Shown: positions 54,577 through 64,000 of the stretch, piece after piece | How positions within the stretch are numbered: position 1 is the stretch's first letter | Layout of the letters: every line of letters begins with the position of its first letter | Assembly: GCA_022495995.1 (NCBI GenBank) | Contig: JAFEMH010001363.1 | Span: forward strand, 1 to 64,000 | DNA: 64,000 nucleotides | Source: Adenophora triphylla var. japonica | Lineage: Eukaryota; Streptophyta; Magnoliopsida; Asterales; Campanulaceae | Reading direction: 5' to 3' | Translations under genes and position numbers: made by a program | Notes under the pieces: model-generated | Databases searched by the model: none | Told to the model about the DNA's origin: nothing | What the model saw: only the letters and a program-made list of their open reading frames with translations

Positions 54577-55854
54577 GTGATCAATAGACCGGTTGTCGCG
54601 GAGATTGTCGATGGCGAGAAGGATTGGGTTGTGGAAATGAAGGAATTTTTAGATAAAGGGGAGTTGCCGCCAGATGAGAGTAAGGCAAAATTGATAAAGG
54701 CGACATCACCAAGATTCACTGTGCAAGATGGAGTGTTGTATAGGAGGTCTTTTCAAAACCGGCCGATGAGGTGCGTTGAGCCCGGCATGGTTCGAGAGGT
54801 TTTGTTCGAGATTCATGAAGGTGTATGTGGGGGCCACCCCGGAGCGAGAAAGCTAGCCGACAAAGTGTTGTTTCATGGCTATTATTGGCCGAGTCTGAGG
54901 AAAGATGCGGAGATGTATGTGAAGAAGTGCGAGAAATGTCAAAGATTCGGCAACATTCCCCGAATACCCGCCACAGAGCAAACTCCTATCAGGCCGACCG
55001 GCCATTCGACATGTGGGGATTGATTTGATAGGGCCATTTCCGAAAGCCAAGGGTGGTTGTCAACATGTGGTTGTCGCCGTAGATTATTTCACAAAATGGA
55101 CGGAGGCGAAGGCTTTGGCGACAATCAGCGAAGATCAAGTTATAAAGTTTGTGCAAGAGAACATTTGGTGTAGATATGGGGTTCCAAGAGCTATTATTTC
55201 AGATCACGGCACTCAGTTTGGGAAAAAGTTTTCAAATGAATGTTCGAGGGTCAATGTCAAACATTAGATGTCGCCAGATATAGGCCACAGTGCAACGGTC
55301 AAGCGGAGGCGGCAAATAAGCAGATCATTGTCACCTTGCGCAAAAATCTAGAAGGAAGAGGTGGAGCATGGCTGGAGGAGTTGCCTATCGCTTTGTGGTA
55401 TGTGCGCACTACTGTTAAAGGCTCAACTGGAGAAACCGCTTTTGCCCTTACCTATGGATCTGAAGCTATGGCGCCCGCTGAGATGGCTTTGGCGACATAC
55501 AGAGTTGCATACTATGATGAGGCGAGAAACGGGCAGAGGCGGTGTAATGATCTAGATCTGATTGATGAGAAAAGAATGTATGCAAGAATGAAGATGATCA
55601 ACTACAAGCAGAGGATGAAAGCCCATCATGATAAGCGAATTAACAAGAGGTCCTTCAATGTTGGAGATTGGGTTTTGAGGAGCGTTGAAGCGACAGGGGC
55701 CAAGCCCGGATTCACCAAGCTAAACGAGAAATGGGAAGGCCCGTTCCAGATTTCGAGTGTTGTGCGGGAAGGGACCTACAGATTGAGGAAACAAGATGGT
55801 GAAGAATTGAAGAATGCTTGGAGTGTCGACCATCTCAAGCAGTTCTATCAGTGA
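54577..55854 (+). pseudogene. Tat2 integrase (two frame breaks)
   Basis: HHCC zinc region HEGVCGGHPGARKLADK and CEKCQRFGNIPR (54577-55020). After a shift near 55015 the core reads GIDLIGPFPKAKGG, VAVDYFTKWTEAKAL and ISDHGTQFGKKF. After a shift near 55255 it continues YRPQCNGQAEAANKQI with the catalytic Glu. C-terminal RRSFNVGDWVLR-like NKRSFNVGDWVLRSVEA, GKLNEKWEGPFQI-like KLNEKWEGPFQISSV and WSVDHLKQFYQ, with the stop at 55852-55854. All catalytic residues are present apart from the breaks. Confidence 0.9.
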
Positions 55855-56099
55855 AGTCGCGACGACATCATGGTCATTTTGATTTTTGCCTTAGACCGCA
55901 AAAGTTACATAACTTTTTCTTGTAAATTGTTCTTTTGATTGCCAAAGGAAAAGGTTATGTAAAATTTGGTGTTCTAGGAACTATGCAATGTCTATATGAT
56001 AAAAATGATGGCGAGGCGTTTCTCCCGACATGTTTATGGTGCATTTTTATACTTGTAAAATACTCTGATGATATGGTTTTGATTATTTTATGAAAGCTT
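55855..56099 (+). other. Tat2 spacer after pol
   Basis: Noncoding; follows the pol stop and leads into tandem repeats. No feature recognised. Confidence 0.5.
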
Positions 56100-56205
56100 G
56101 AAGAGGGCGGACAAAGAGGTTGCCGCTAAAGCTTGAAGAGGGCGGACAAAGAGGTTGCCACTAAAGCTTGAAGAGGGCGGACAAAGAGGTCGCCGCTAAA
56201 AGCTG
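56100..56205. repeat. Tat2 short tandem repeat, about 35 bp x 3
   Basis: AAGCTTGAAGAGGGCGGACA and AAGAGGTTGCCGCT repeat three times, directly before the 134-bp array. Confidence 0.9.
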
Positions 56206-56227
56206 GAAGACGAATCGCCAAAAGCTT

Positions 56228-57013
56228 CGAGAAAGGGGAGGCGGCTTGGAGATAACGGTTTCAAGTCGCCGAACCTTGCGGCTTGGAGATAACGGTTCCA
56301 AGTCGCGGTGCCTGGAGATAACGGTTTCAGGCACCTAGAAAAGTCCCGGCTTTTTAACGGGCGAGAAAGGGGAGGCGGCTTGGAGATAACGGTTTCAAGT
56401 CGCCGAACCTTGCGGCTTGGAGATAACGGTTCCAAGTCGCGGTGCCTGGAGATAACGGTTTCAGGCACCTAGAAAAGTCCCGGCTTTTTAACGGGCGAGA
56501 AAGGGGAGGCGGCTTGGAGATAACGGTTTCAAGTCGCCGAACCTTGCGGCTTGGAGATAACGGTTCCAAGTCGCGGTGCACAGAGATAACGGTTTCGAGC
56601 ACCTAGAAAAGTCCCGACTTTTTAACGGGCGAGAAGGGGGAGGCGGCTTGGAGATAACGGTTTCAAGTCGCCGAACCTTGCGGCTTGGAGATAACGGTTC
56701 CAAGTCGCGGTGCCTGGAGATAACGGTTTCAGGCACCTAGAAAAGTCCCGGCTTTTTAACGGGCGAGAAAGGGGAGGCGGCTTGGAGATAACGGTTTCAA
56801 GTCGCCGAACCTTGCGGCTTGGAGATAACGGTTCCAAGTCGCGGTGCCTGGAGATAACGGTTTCAGGCACCTAGAAAAGTCCCGGCTTTTTAACGGGCGA
56901 GAAAGGGGAGGCGGCTTGGAGATAACGGTTTCAAGTCGCCGAACCTTGCGGCTTGGAGGTAACGGTTCCAAGTCGCGGTGCCTGGAGATAACGGTTTCAG
57001 GCACCTAGAAAAG
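56228..57013. repeat. Tat2 134-bp tandem array, about 5.8 copies
   Basis: Each unit holds GGGGAGGCGGCTTGGAGATA, AAGTCGCCGAACCTTGCGG, a second GGCTTGGAGATAACGG and AAGTCCCGGCTTTTTAACGG. Within each unit GGAGATAACGGTT occurs three times, so the unit itself grew from a shorter repeat. The four matching 82-aa minus-strand frames are artefacts of the period. Confidence 0.97.
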
Positions 57014-57039
57014 CCCTAAAAGTTTTATTGGCAAGAAGG

Positions 57040-57707
57040 GGGCGGCGACTTTGTGATAGTGGATTCAAGGCACCAACCCTAGCGGTTTGGGAACAATTGC
57101 AATTGTTGCCACAAAGAAAGTTACAAATCACGTCGTTTCTGACCCTAACAATTGAGTAAGGCTGCCTGAAGACAAGCCTCACTTTTTTGAAGGGAGTAGT
57201 ATGTATAGAGGTGAGAGAAAGGAAAGAGTCTTCGATGAACTATCGAAGCAAATGACGACATTTCAAAAAATAAAGAGAACAAATAAAATAAATAGATCAG
57301 CGACAAACAGAGATGAAGTCGCAAAATAATTAAAGGAGCCATTTAAAGGCCAATTAATCATGTTGCTCATTACCCTAACAATCGAGTAAGGCTGCCTAAA
57401 GACAAGCCTCACTTTTTGGAAGGGAGCAGTAAGTATGTCGGCAAGTATAGTAAAGTAATCTTTGATGAAATATCAAAGCAAAATTTGCAAACAGGCGGAA
57501 TAAAATAGATATATAAAGTCGCAAACCGCGACATCCAAAAGATAGTTAAAAGTTATAAAAACCGCATTCTCGCGTTTTCGCAAAAAGAGGATAGTTAATG
57601 TTAAGTCGCAAACCGCGACAACCAAAGTATGAAAAGAAAAGTTAAAGACAGAAAAGTAAATTGTTTAGTACAGACTTGAACAAGATTGTTTCATAAAAAC
57701 GAATTGT
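57040..57707. repeat. Tat2 spacer with a repeated 50-bp block
   Basis: GAGTAAGGCTGCCT, GACAAGCCTCACTTTTT and GAAGGGAG.AGTA occur at 57152-57203 and again at 57383-57435. GTCGCAAACCGCGACA also repeats near 57525 and 57605. It includes the 3' flank of the antisense gene. No coding call. Confidence 0.75.
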
Positions 57708-60617
57708 TTAAGCAGCAGGACCGTCCGGATTATCGCCTGAGACAGATGGGGAATCTGGTGCGGCTTGAGCATCGAGTGCAGCTCGAGCGGCCTCCTTAGC
57801 TTCCCTTAAAGCATTAGCCTTCTCGCCAGAAAGGTCAGTCCAAAGAGATATCACATTCGGGTTAGCCAAAGCGGGGACCTCCCATACGGGCTTGCCCAAG
57901 AGTTGATCATCAGCGGCTAATTCAGCAAGTTCTTCTTTGTCGTAGGGAACCAGGCTATGACCCAAGCGACTAAAATCGCTGTACATGGTCTCTGAGCCCC
58001 ATTTAGCAATCAGTTCGGGGGTGATAGCCGGGATGTCGCGAGAACTTGCCGCCGCAGAGCGCATGCATTGAATTAGAGCTTTATCATACAAATCCATAGC
58101 TTCGGCTTCGGCCTTAAGTTTGTTATCGTCAATGGTAGCCTGAAGTTCAGCGATAACAGTTTTGTTATCGAGGTTGCTCTTCACGGAGGCCGCCAAATCC
58201 GCCGCCAGAAGCTTTTGCTGCTCTTCATGTTTGTTTTTCATCAATTCCATCTCGCGGCGGAGATCCTTCTCGGTTTGCTCAAGCTTGGCCTTATCTTCTT
58301 GCAGGGCGGCAATGTACTGTTCTCGCTCATGAAATTTGGTTTTTATTCTATCCCTCTCCAAACGAACCCGCTTCAAATCCTTCTCGCTTTTCTCCAAATC
58401 AAGGCCAGCCTTGCCGCAATGGTTCCTTAGCCCGTACAGTATACTTGAAATCTGTGAGGAAAAAGGTTAAGCCAAAAAGTAAAGAAAAGTGGAAAGCAAG
58501 AAGTAGATGACCACCTACCCCTGCGAGATGAAAGCCCGCATCATTGACACCGTAATCTTCATTGAGATCCTCATACTCCCTAACCCGCTGAGGAACGCAT
58601 GAGCGTTGGATGATGCCGCCTCCAAGCATATTGTAATCCTGGTCTGCGGACCGAACATCAAGGTTGGGGAGGTCAGGAACGGCGCCAATCTCGGTGCTCA
58701 AGGCTAGAAGACTGGCATTATCAGTTGGCATTTTGAAGCCCGGCATTAACCAACTCGCGAGCTTTGTATCAGAAGGGCCGGCACCAGCAGATAATTGAGT
58801 ATGTTCAGAGGGCTCATCTTCAATGGTGCGAAATCGTTTGCTGGGGCGAATAGGACTTGGCAAATCTCCAGTAGATCCTGTTGTCGCCGCGACATTGGAA
58901 GTCAGAGGCTCAGTACTTGAAACATTTTGAGTTTCAGGATCGGCTTCATCCACTGTGATGTAGCTCGATCCACGCGCTGGAGTCCCGGGTCCGCGGCTTC
59001 CTGGATCGGGTAGCGTTGGTTTTCCCCGCAGCCTTCACAAAGCAAAGACCGGCATCCCGCTCTTTGGCGATGGCTTCAGAATCATTCCCGTGAGCTGAAG
59101 TAGGTGCCACCTTTTCAGCGGCTTGGCTAAGGGAAGCCTGGCGGGCGTCGGCCAACCGTTTGCGGCGACCTTCCATGTTAGAGAGAGCCTCCCTGCGCTG
59201 AGCAAGCGACATGTTCCGAAATTCTGCGAGGAGAAAAAGGAAAGATCACTATGACAGGAAAAGAAAATATAAATGCGGGAAATGAAGAAGTAAGATAGTG
59301 CTAGGGGCGAGAATACATACTGTATACGTCGAACATAGCAGTGCAGCAATGATCGTCTTTTCGACAGGGTTCACACTCTGATTCAAAGCGACCTTTAGTA
59401 TGATAATCCCAACAGGGATAAGGAATATGAGTAATTGTCACACGGGATTCATCGGGCGGGAAAGAGAAATTGGGAAAGCCGCATTCCCGCAAAAGAGCTG
59501 GGCTAGAGAGAATTTCTCGCCATGAAAACAGAGCTAACCCGGTATCCGATGCCGCTGCTAGGACTTGGAGGATCTTTTCTTTAAGACGCGAGTCCCCAGA
59601 AACTAAGGCTTGTTTGGTCAGGATTTTTGGGTTTATTTCACCCAAGTCGCCACCGTCGTGTGACCAACCGATGCGAGAAGTGATTAACAGCGGCTTTGAT
59701 TGCCAATAATGTAATTTGCTAAGGAGGGGAGTAAGGATCTTTTATTGCTTATACTTGATAGACAAACGCTTCTCGACCACGCCTTCTCGCTTAGAAACGG
59801 AGGTGTAGCCGTCGAAAAAATGAACAAACAAGGGGAGAGAAGGCTCGTGTTTCAGGAGGCGGCATATGACAATATAGCTTACAAGAACTCGGAAAGCATT
59901 GGGATGAAGATCCACAATGGCGGCTTGGGCGTGATGTAGAAAGGCGCAAATAAATGGATCCAAGGGGAGTCTGAGTCCGGCCTCAAACTGCGAGACATAA
60001 GCAATGACCCCGTCAGTCCTTTGTCGCATCACGGAAAGACTTTCATCGTCGTTGTATGTCTCAATGCGATAAACGGTGTGGTCAATGCCGTATTTTTGGT
60101 GAAGAGGGGTCTGGATATTGGAAGTCGAGGAACTGGTTGTCGCAAGAGTGATAACATGGGGTTGCTCAGAGGAAACCTGGGCCTGAGAAGAAGTTTCAGC
60201 GGCAAGGGTGTCAGAAACATCATGGTCAGAGGAAGAGTCGGTGGAAGACATCTCTTTCTCCTCGCTTGAACTGGATTGCACCTGTTCAGAGAAGCGACTA
60301 CGTAAATTGGGAGCCACGGGAATGAGAGTTTCAGAGAAACTAGCCGCAAAGCGAGATTGATAGGAGGAGCATATATGCGAACATAGCTCAAAGGTATTAT
60401 GGAAGGTTTGCATGGGGGCTGACTTAGACAAAAAGGGGGGACCCCTAATTTCTAAAGTACTCAGAACTGCGGCTTCAGCGTCATGTCGCATGAGCATGAC
60501 ATTTAGATCCTCGCGCGGGATCCTAACCCATGTTCCCACTTCAACCCTATAGTACCCCCCCGTGTGCAAACTCCGGCCAAACCGGATGGCTCGAGTACAA
60601 CACTTGGTTCTCGCCAT
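57708..60617 (-). CDS. Tat2 antisense gene: three-exon Transposase_28-like protein with coiled coil (one stop, one frameshift)
   Basis: Opposite to pol. ATG at 60617-60615 (MARTKCCTRAIRFGR). Exon 1 60617-59321; intron 59320-59224 (GTATGT to CTCGCAG, 97 nt); exon 2 59223-58519; intron 58518-58452 (GTAGGT to CCTCACAG, 67 nt); exon 3 58451-57708. Both junctions keep the frame: the second joins FHLAG to ISSILYGLRNHCGK, removing what would otherwise be a stop-bearing tail. About 915 codons in all. Exon 1 has FEAGLRLPLDPFICAFLHHA, DLHPNAFRVLVSYIVICRL and PSLPLFVHFF, which I recognise as the putative gypsy-type transposon family (Pfam Transposase_28). Exon 3 is a long Glu/Lys-rich coiled coil, then an Ala-rich tail. 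A TAA at 59744-59742 and a one-base shift near 59030 break this copy. Role unknown. Confidence 0.65.
58452..58518 (-). other. Intron 2 of the Tat2 antisense gene
   Basis: 67 nt, GTAGGTGG to TTCCTCACAG, T-rich before the acceptor, phase 0. Confidence 0.7.
59224..59320 (-). other. Intron 1 of the Tat2 antisense gene
   Basis: 97 nt, GTATGTATTC to TTTCTCCTCGCAG, phase 1; the join forms AAA and leads into FRNMSLAQRREALSNM. Confidence 0.7.
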
Positions 60618-61080
60618 TTTGGTAAGGAAATAAAAGCGAAAATAAAGAGCGAAAATAATAGAGGATGCGGGAAATCAAGTCGAAGAGTACCTGGAAAAGC
60701 TGAAGGATGAACCGAAGTGACGGAGACGATGAACTTGGCCGGAGGTGGCCGGAATCTTCAAATAAAACGACGAAAATGGTCAAAAGGGGACCCAAAAAGC
60801 TCAAACTTGAAGAATGGTGACCGGAAAACACTAATTTCAAAGAAATATGGCAAGTAAACGGTTTAATCGATTGGAAATTGGGATTTTCTCAAAAACCTTT
60901 CACCGGAAAATAGAGAGAAAATGGTTGGTAGAGCAACTGGAAAGTGAGGAGTGTGAGTGCAATGGACTAACCTTGGTACGATGAAGACGAAGGGGCGCTA
61001 TGAAGACGAAAGGGCGCACGAAGTTTTCTCAGGGGAAAAAACGACGATTGAAGTTTTGAATTTCACCCGCCCTTAATAAA

Positions 61081-61185
61081 GCTATTTAAAGGAGAGCACG
61101 AATCCCCAAACGCATGGCCCTGACACACCACCCAAGGCCTCTAACCCCCGTTTGCCACGTATATGGACACGTGTCAAGACGTGGC
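61081..61185 (-). promoter_or_regulatory. Candidate promoter of the Tat2 antisense gene
   Basis: On minus, CTCCTTTAAATAGC (61094-61081) is TATA-like and about 465 bp before the ATG. About 70 bp further upstream is a near-symmetric ACGT cluster: GCCACGT (61154-61160), GACACGTGTC (61166-61175) and ACGTGGC (61179-61185), G-box-type sites. Function inferred. Confidence 0.45.
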
Positions 61186-61273
61186 CTTGTCGTAATCCTA
61201 GGGGGAGTTGCGAGATGACGAGCCCGCGCAACCTGATAAATTTCTCGCCTGAATCATGAATAATCCCGGTCTC

Positions 61274-61288
61274 GAAATTGGGGGCTTC
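61274..61288 (+). other. Tat2 polypurine tract
   Basis: GAAATTGGGGGCTTC directly before the 3' LTR. Mixed, but purine-rich in the right place. Confidence 0.65.
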
Positions 61289-61997
61289 TGATGCGATATC
61301 ATAAAGTGTGGTTGGGCCTAATATCAATTGGGCCATAAGGCAGCATAATGGGCCTAATTGAATAAAGGCCCCGTTGGTGTAATATGACAACGAGTTTGGT
61401 CTAATGGCGGGAAGTCCCCTGCGAGATGGGACCATCCCGCCCAAGGATGTTGGAGAGCTTATAAAATGAGTCAACCCATGATGAGAGGCATAAATAATGG
61501 GCTCCGTATGGCGGAAATCATGGTGACCTTGATTGTTGAACCATGGACATTGTTGCCACCTGAGAAGCCTGTTTTCGCTTGCGGCTTAGTAAAAGGACAT
61601 CCCGCTTCGGAACTCAGTAGTCCACTGTAGCTTGATGTGACCAGGTGAACAGTGAAATCCCACTATCTTTGGGTTGGTTGAGACCATTGGCTGGATGATT
61701 GACGTGTGTCCCCCATGTGCATGGCACATGGGGGGTTTGGGGTATAAAAAAGGGAGACCTTCTTCATTTACATGTATGTATCTCTCTCTCTACTTTCTCT
61801 CTCTAGAACATCCATTGTTATATCACCTTCCTTGTTCATCTAACCTTACTCTCACACCGGAGGGGGTACGCCGGAGTCACCCCCGGCCTAGTTTACCTTG
61901 TTCTTTGTGTGCAGGAGACTAACCAAGTAAGAAGGCAGCCGAAGTATCCAGTCAAGTTCAGTCCCAGTGCAACCTCAGATTTTTCGTGGTAGCATCA
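61289..61997 (+). repeat. Tat2 3' LTR, 709 bp
   Basis: Partner of 48557-49263. The visible differences are a few substitutions, mostly C/T or G/A, plus a cluster of small changes near 61930-61965. Confidence 0.95.
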
Positions 61998-62002
61998 GAA
62001 AC
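61998..62002. repeat. Tat2 target-site duplication, right (GAAAC)
   Basis: Second copy of GAAAC. Confidence 0.93.
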
Positions 62003-62520
62003 CAACATATGGGAAAAGTTTGGCTTTGTAAAACAGGACAAAATAAGGCATTTTGGTAGGCAAGAAGTGTCCAATGAAGCATTACAAACATTGCAACAAG
62101 AACCCATTTAAGACGGGCTATTTTGATACTCCCAAAATAAATGTCGCACTTTGATTTTTTTGGTTACCGAACATGAATTTTGATCAAAAATTTATAAAAA
62201 TTTCATTATTTTCATACTATTTAAAAATGATTGCTGATTCATGAATATAAACACTATATATAGCTATTTTTCATTTCCCTTCAAACTTTTTAATGTGTGT
62301 GAGCAGGCCTGGCCCATTAATACAAGCCACTAATGCGTCCCCAAATTTTTATTCAATTTTAGGGGTCCAAATCTTTTAATGTGTATATATACAAAAAGCC
62401 CCAAATTTAAACCAAATTACTAGAGTGATATTAGCTTGAAACCCATTGTGTGTTTCATTTCCCGGGTTCAAATCTATAAATATTATATAGGAGAGTAAAA
62501 TCCTATTCTCACAATTAGCC
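62003..62520. other. Intergenic with MITE-like remnants
   Basis: TACTCCCAAAATAAATGTCGCAC near 62129 resembles a decayed Stowaway end. A short frame crosses the Tat2 target site (see findings). No gene call. Confidence 0.4.
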
Positions 62521-62557
62521 ACGTGGAATTTCATGTCCACGTGGCACCTGAGCTTAC

Positions 62558-63260
62558 TTGGAATCTAAATATGATTTAGTTATAATTATTTTATTAAAAA
62601 AAAATAAAGATCACAAAGTTGACATAGCAGATTTTGTTGAATGTACAAAGACATTATTTGATGGAATCCGAATCTAAAGCTGTTTCCATGTTTTAAATTT
62701 TTTTGGTTAATTTTTAATAATTACAGGTTTAAATAAATATGAGTTGTTTCACAAAACTACTTCAAATTTTAAATTGATGAACTTAGTTGGAATCTAATAC
62801 TCCCTCCGTCTCAAAATGTTTGTCCCATTTGACTTTTTTGTTGAACTTTGACCACAAATATATGACAATTTAATTATGTTCATGAAATTCTAAAAATTCC
62901 TATTGATTCACCATTAATAATATTATCAACAACAACTTTTAGAATTTCATGAACATGATTAATCTCTCATAAATTTGTGGTCAAAGTTAAAAAAAAAAGT
63001 CAAATGAGACAAACATTTTGGGACGGAGGGAGTATGATTTAGTTATAATTATTTTATTAAAAAAATAAAGATCACAAAGATGACAGAGTAGATTTTGTTG
63101 AATGTACAAAGACATTATTTGATGAAATCAGAATCTAAAGCTGTCTCTATGTTTTAAATTTTTTTGGTTAATTTTTAATAATTACAGGTTTAGATAAATA
63201 TGAGTTGTTTCACAAAACTACTTCCAATTTTAAATTGATGAAATCCGAATCTAAAGTTGA
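62558..63260. repeat. Tandem duplication of about 235 bp, second copy holding a MITE
   Basis: The block ATGATTTAGTTATAATTATT to TTTAAATTGATGAA occurs at 62568-62781 and 63034-63241 with minor differences. The start of the second block (TTGGAATCTAA at 62788) is separated from the rest by the MITE at 62800-63032. Confidence 0.88.
62800..63032. mobile_element. Stowaway-like MITE, 233 bp
   Basis: Inverted ends of about 34 bp starting CTCCCTCCGTC.CAAAATG, one or two mismatches, flanked by TA (62798-62799 and 63033-63034). Confidence 0.95.
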
Positions 63261-63269
63261 TCCCAAATC

Positions 63270-63364
63270 TCAATTCCGTGACTTTGAGGTATACTGATCT
63301 TAACAAATCAAATACATTTGAAATTAGATTTCAATTGGCTAGATAATATTTCTTAGACAAAGTA
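63270..63364. repeat. Direct repeat, left copy (95 bp)
   Basis: CAATTCCGTGACTTTGAGGT to CTTAGACAAAGTAT. Recurs at 63905-64000. Confidence 0.9.
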
Positions 63365-63904
63365 TATTAGCAACGAGTAGGATTCGAATCAGAGTTTGGC
63401 GACTACCTGATTTGTTAACTCGACAGGAAGAAGAGGAAGATCAACAACATCAAATGCACAACTTTGTTGTACGTTTGAGTGGGAAACAGACATGTATGCT
63501 AAAGATGAAAACCTGGGTGAGAACAAAACTTACTACAGGCATTGTGGATAAGGAAAAGGGAGGAATCATCCGGGGTCTGTGCAGTAATATGCTTATTTGG
63601 GCCGCTCGATCTCACGTATAAGGGTAGGATTGTCTTTTGACTCCCGCATGGTGCACTGCAAGTGATATAATAGGAACTAAACGAAGAAGAAAAAATGCCA
63701 TTTCTTTGTCGGATTTTCTATAACTACGAGTGTGAAAAATATGGCCAGTAATTATTTTCATTCAATGGTGAAAGAAATGTAGTATAGCTTACTACACACT
63801 TGCAACTAGGGGTGTTCACGGTCCGGATTGATCCGATTTTTGTCAAAATTTTAGAAAATCAGGACCGGACCAATACTTCGATTCTGTAAAAATTTTAGAA
63901 AATC
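63365..63904. other. Interval between the end repeats, no gene supported
   Basis: A 69-codon frame at 63412-63621 has no recognisable domain. TAGGGGTGTTCACGGTCCGG at 63807 looks like the end of a hAT-like MITE, without a partner. Confidence 0.4.
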
Positions 63905-64000
63905 TCAATTCCGTGACTTTGAGGTATACTGATCTTAACAAATAATATACATTTGAAATTGGATTTCAATTGGCTAGATAATATTTCTTAGACAAAGTAT
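63905..64000. repeat. Direct repeat, right copy, running off the window
   Basis: Matches 63270-63364 with a few substitutions; may continue beyond 64000. Confidence 0.88.

Larger units (their letters stand above)
48557..61997 (+). mobile_element. Tat2: complete Ty3/gypsy Tat-lineage LTR retrotransposon
   Basis: LTRs 48557-49263 and 61289-61997 (TGATGCG to AGCATCA), GAAAC on both sides. Plus-strand gag, protease, RT, RNase H, archaeal-type RNase H and integrase (49478-55854); tandem repeats (56100-57010); a three-exon gene on the minus strand (60617-57708); polypurine tract 61274-61288. The LTRs differ by only about ten visible changes, so insertion is recent. Even so gag and pol carry several frameshifts. 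It shares its plan with Tat1 but not its sequence. Confidence 0.95.

Noticed and set aside
56196..57004. Family of near-identical 82-90 aa minus-strand proteins
   Set aside because: The 134-bp array creates the same frame in every unit by chance; no domain, and the units are noncoding in context.
59709..59744. A 36-nt GT-AG intron removing the stop in the Tat2 antisense gene
   Set aside because: The segment starts GT and ends AG and keeps frame, but it is far shorter than usual plant introns; a point mutation to TAA is simpler.
63412..63621. 69-aa hypothetical protein
   Set aside because: No recognisable domain, atypical composition, lies among repeats; not distinguishable from chance.

Overview
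This is a plant nuclear genome window, almost certainly from a eudicot. It carries Ty3/gypsy elements of the Tat lineage with a second (archaeal-type) RNase H, Ty1/copia elements of the SIRE/Maximus type, Stowaway- and Tourist-like MITEs, and one intron-containing CC-NB-ARC-LRR resistance gene. I cannot name the species. No rRNA, tRNA or bacterial features were seen.

Layout. (1) 449-18865 is a complete 18.4-kb Tat element (Tat1) in minus orientation. It has 1.75-kb LTRs, the target duplication ACAAC, a tRNA-type primer site, a badly broken gag-pro-RT-RNaseH-aRNaseH-IN on the minus strand, and two extra intron-bearing genes on the plus strand beyond pol, with a 14-copy minisatellite. (2) 18871-21706 is the NLR upstream region. 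It holds three copies of one promoter-like segment, one of them split by Tat1, plus a Tourist-like and a Stowaway MITE. (3) 21707-24822 is the NLR gene, 921 aa in two exons and apparently intact. (4) 24912-27114 is an AT-rich inverted-repeat element with a nested foldback and a (AT)67 run. (5) 27115-45092 is a nest: an older gypsy fragment interrupted by a complete SIRE copia element (27329-37435, duplication CAATG), then joined through a probable solo LTR to the 3' part of a second SIRE element. (6) 45093-48556 is a MITE-rich intergenic stretch. (7) 48557-61997 is a second complete Tat element (Tat2) in plus orientation, duplication GAAAC, with nearly identical LTRs, gag-pol on plus, 134-bp tandem repeats, and a three-exon gene on the minus strand. 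(8) 62003-64000 is intergenic DNA with duplications and a MITE.

The NLR is the only host gene I can support. Everything else is mobile DNA, and its order can be read from nesting: the older gypsy fragment predates SIRE1; SIRE1, Tat1 and Tat2 still have exact target duplications; Tat2 looks youngest. Both Tat elements follow one plan: sense gag-pol, then tandem repeats and antisense spliced genes before the 3' LTR.

Most notable signals: (a) a fixed-geometry motif, GATGTG-N2-CACATC-N6-CACATC and variants, at more than a dozen places in both SIRE elements, in LTRs, spacers and coding regions alike, where it reads D-V-x-T-S-x-x-T-S; (b) spliced antisense genes in both Tat elements; (c) a CG-rich palindrome just upstream of TATA-like sequence in the Tat1 LTR and before both Tat1 antisense genes; (d) a solo LTR sitting exactly at a chimeric junction.
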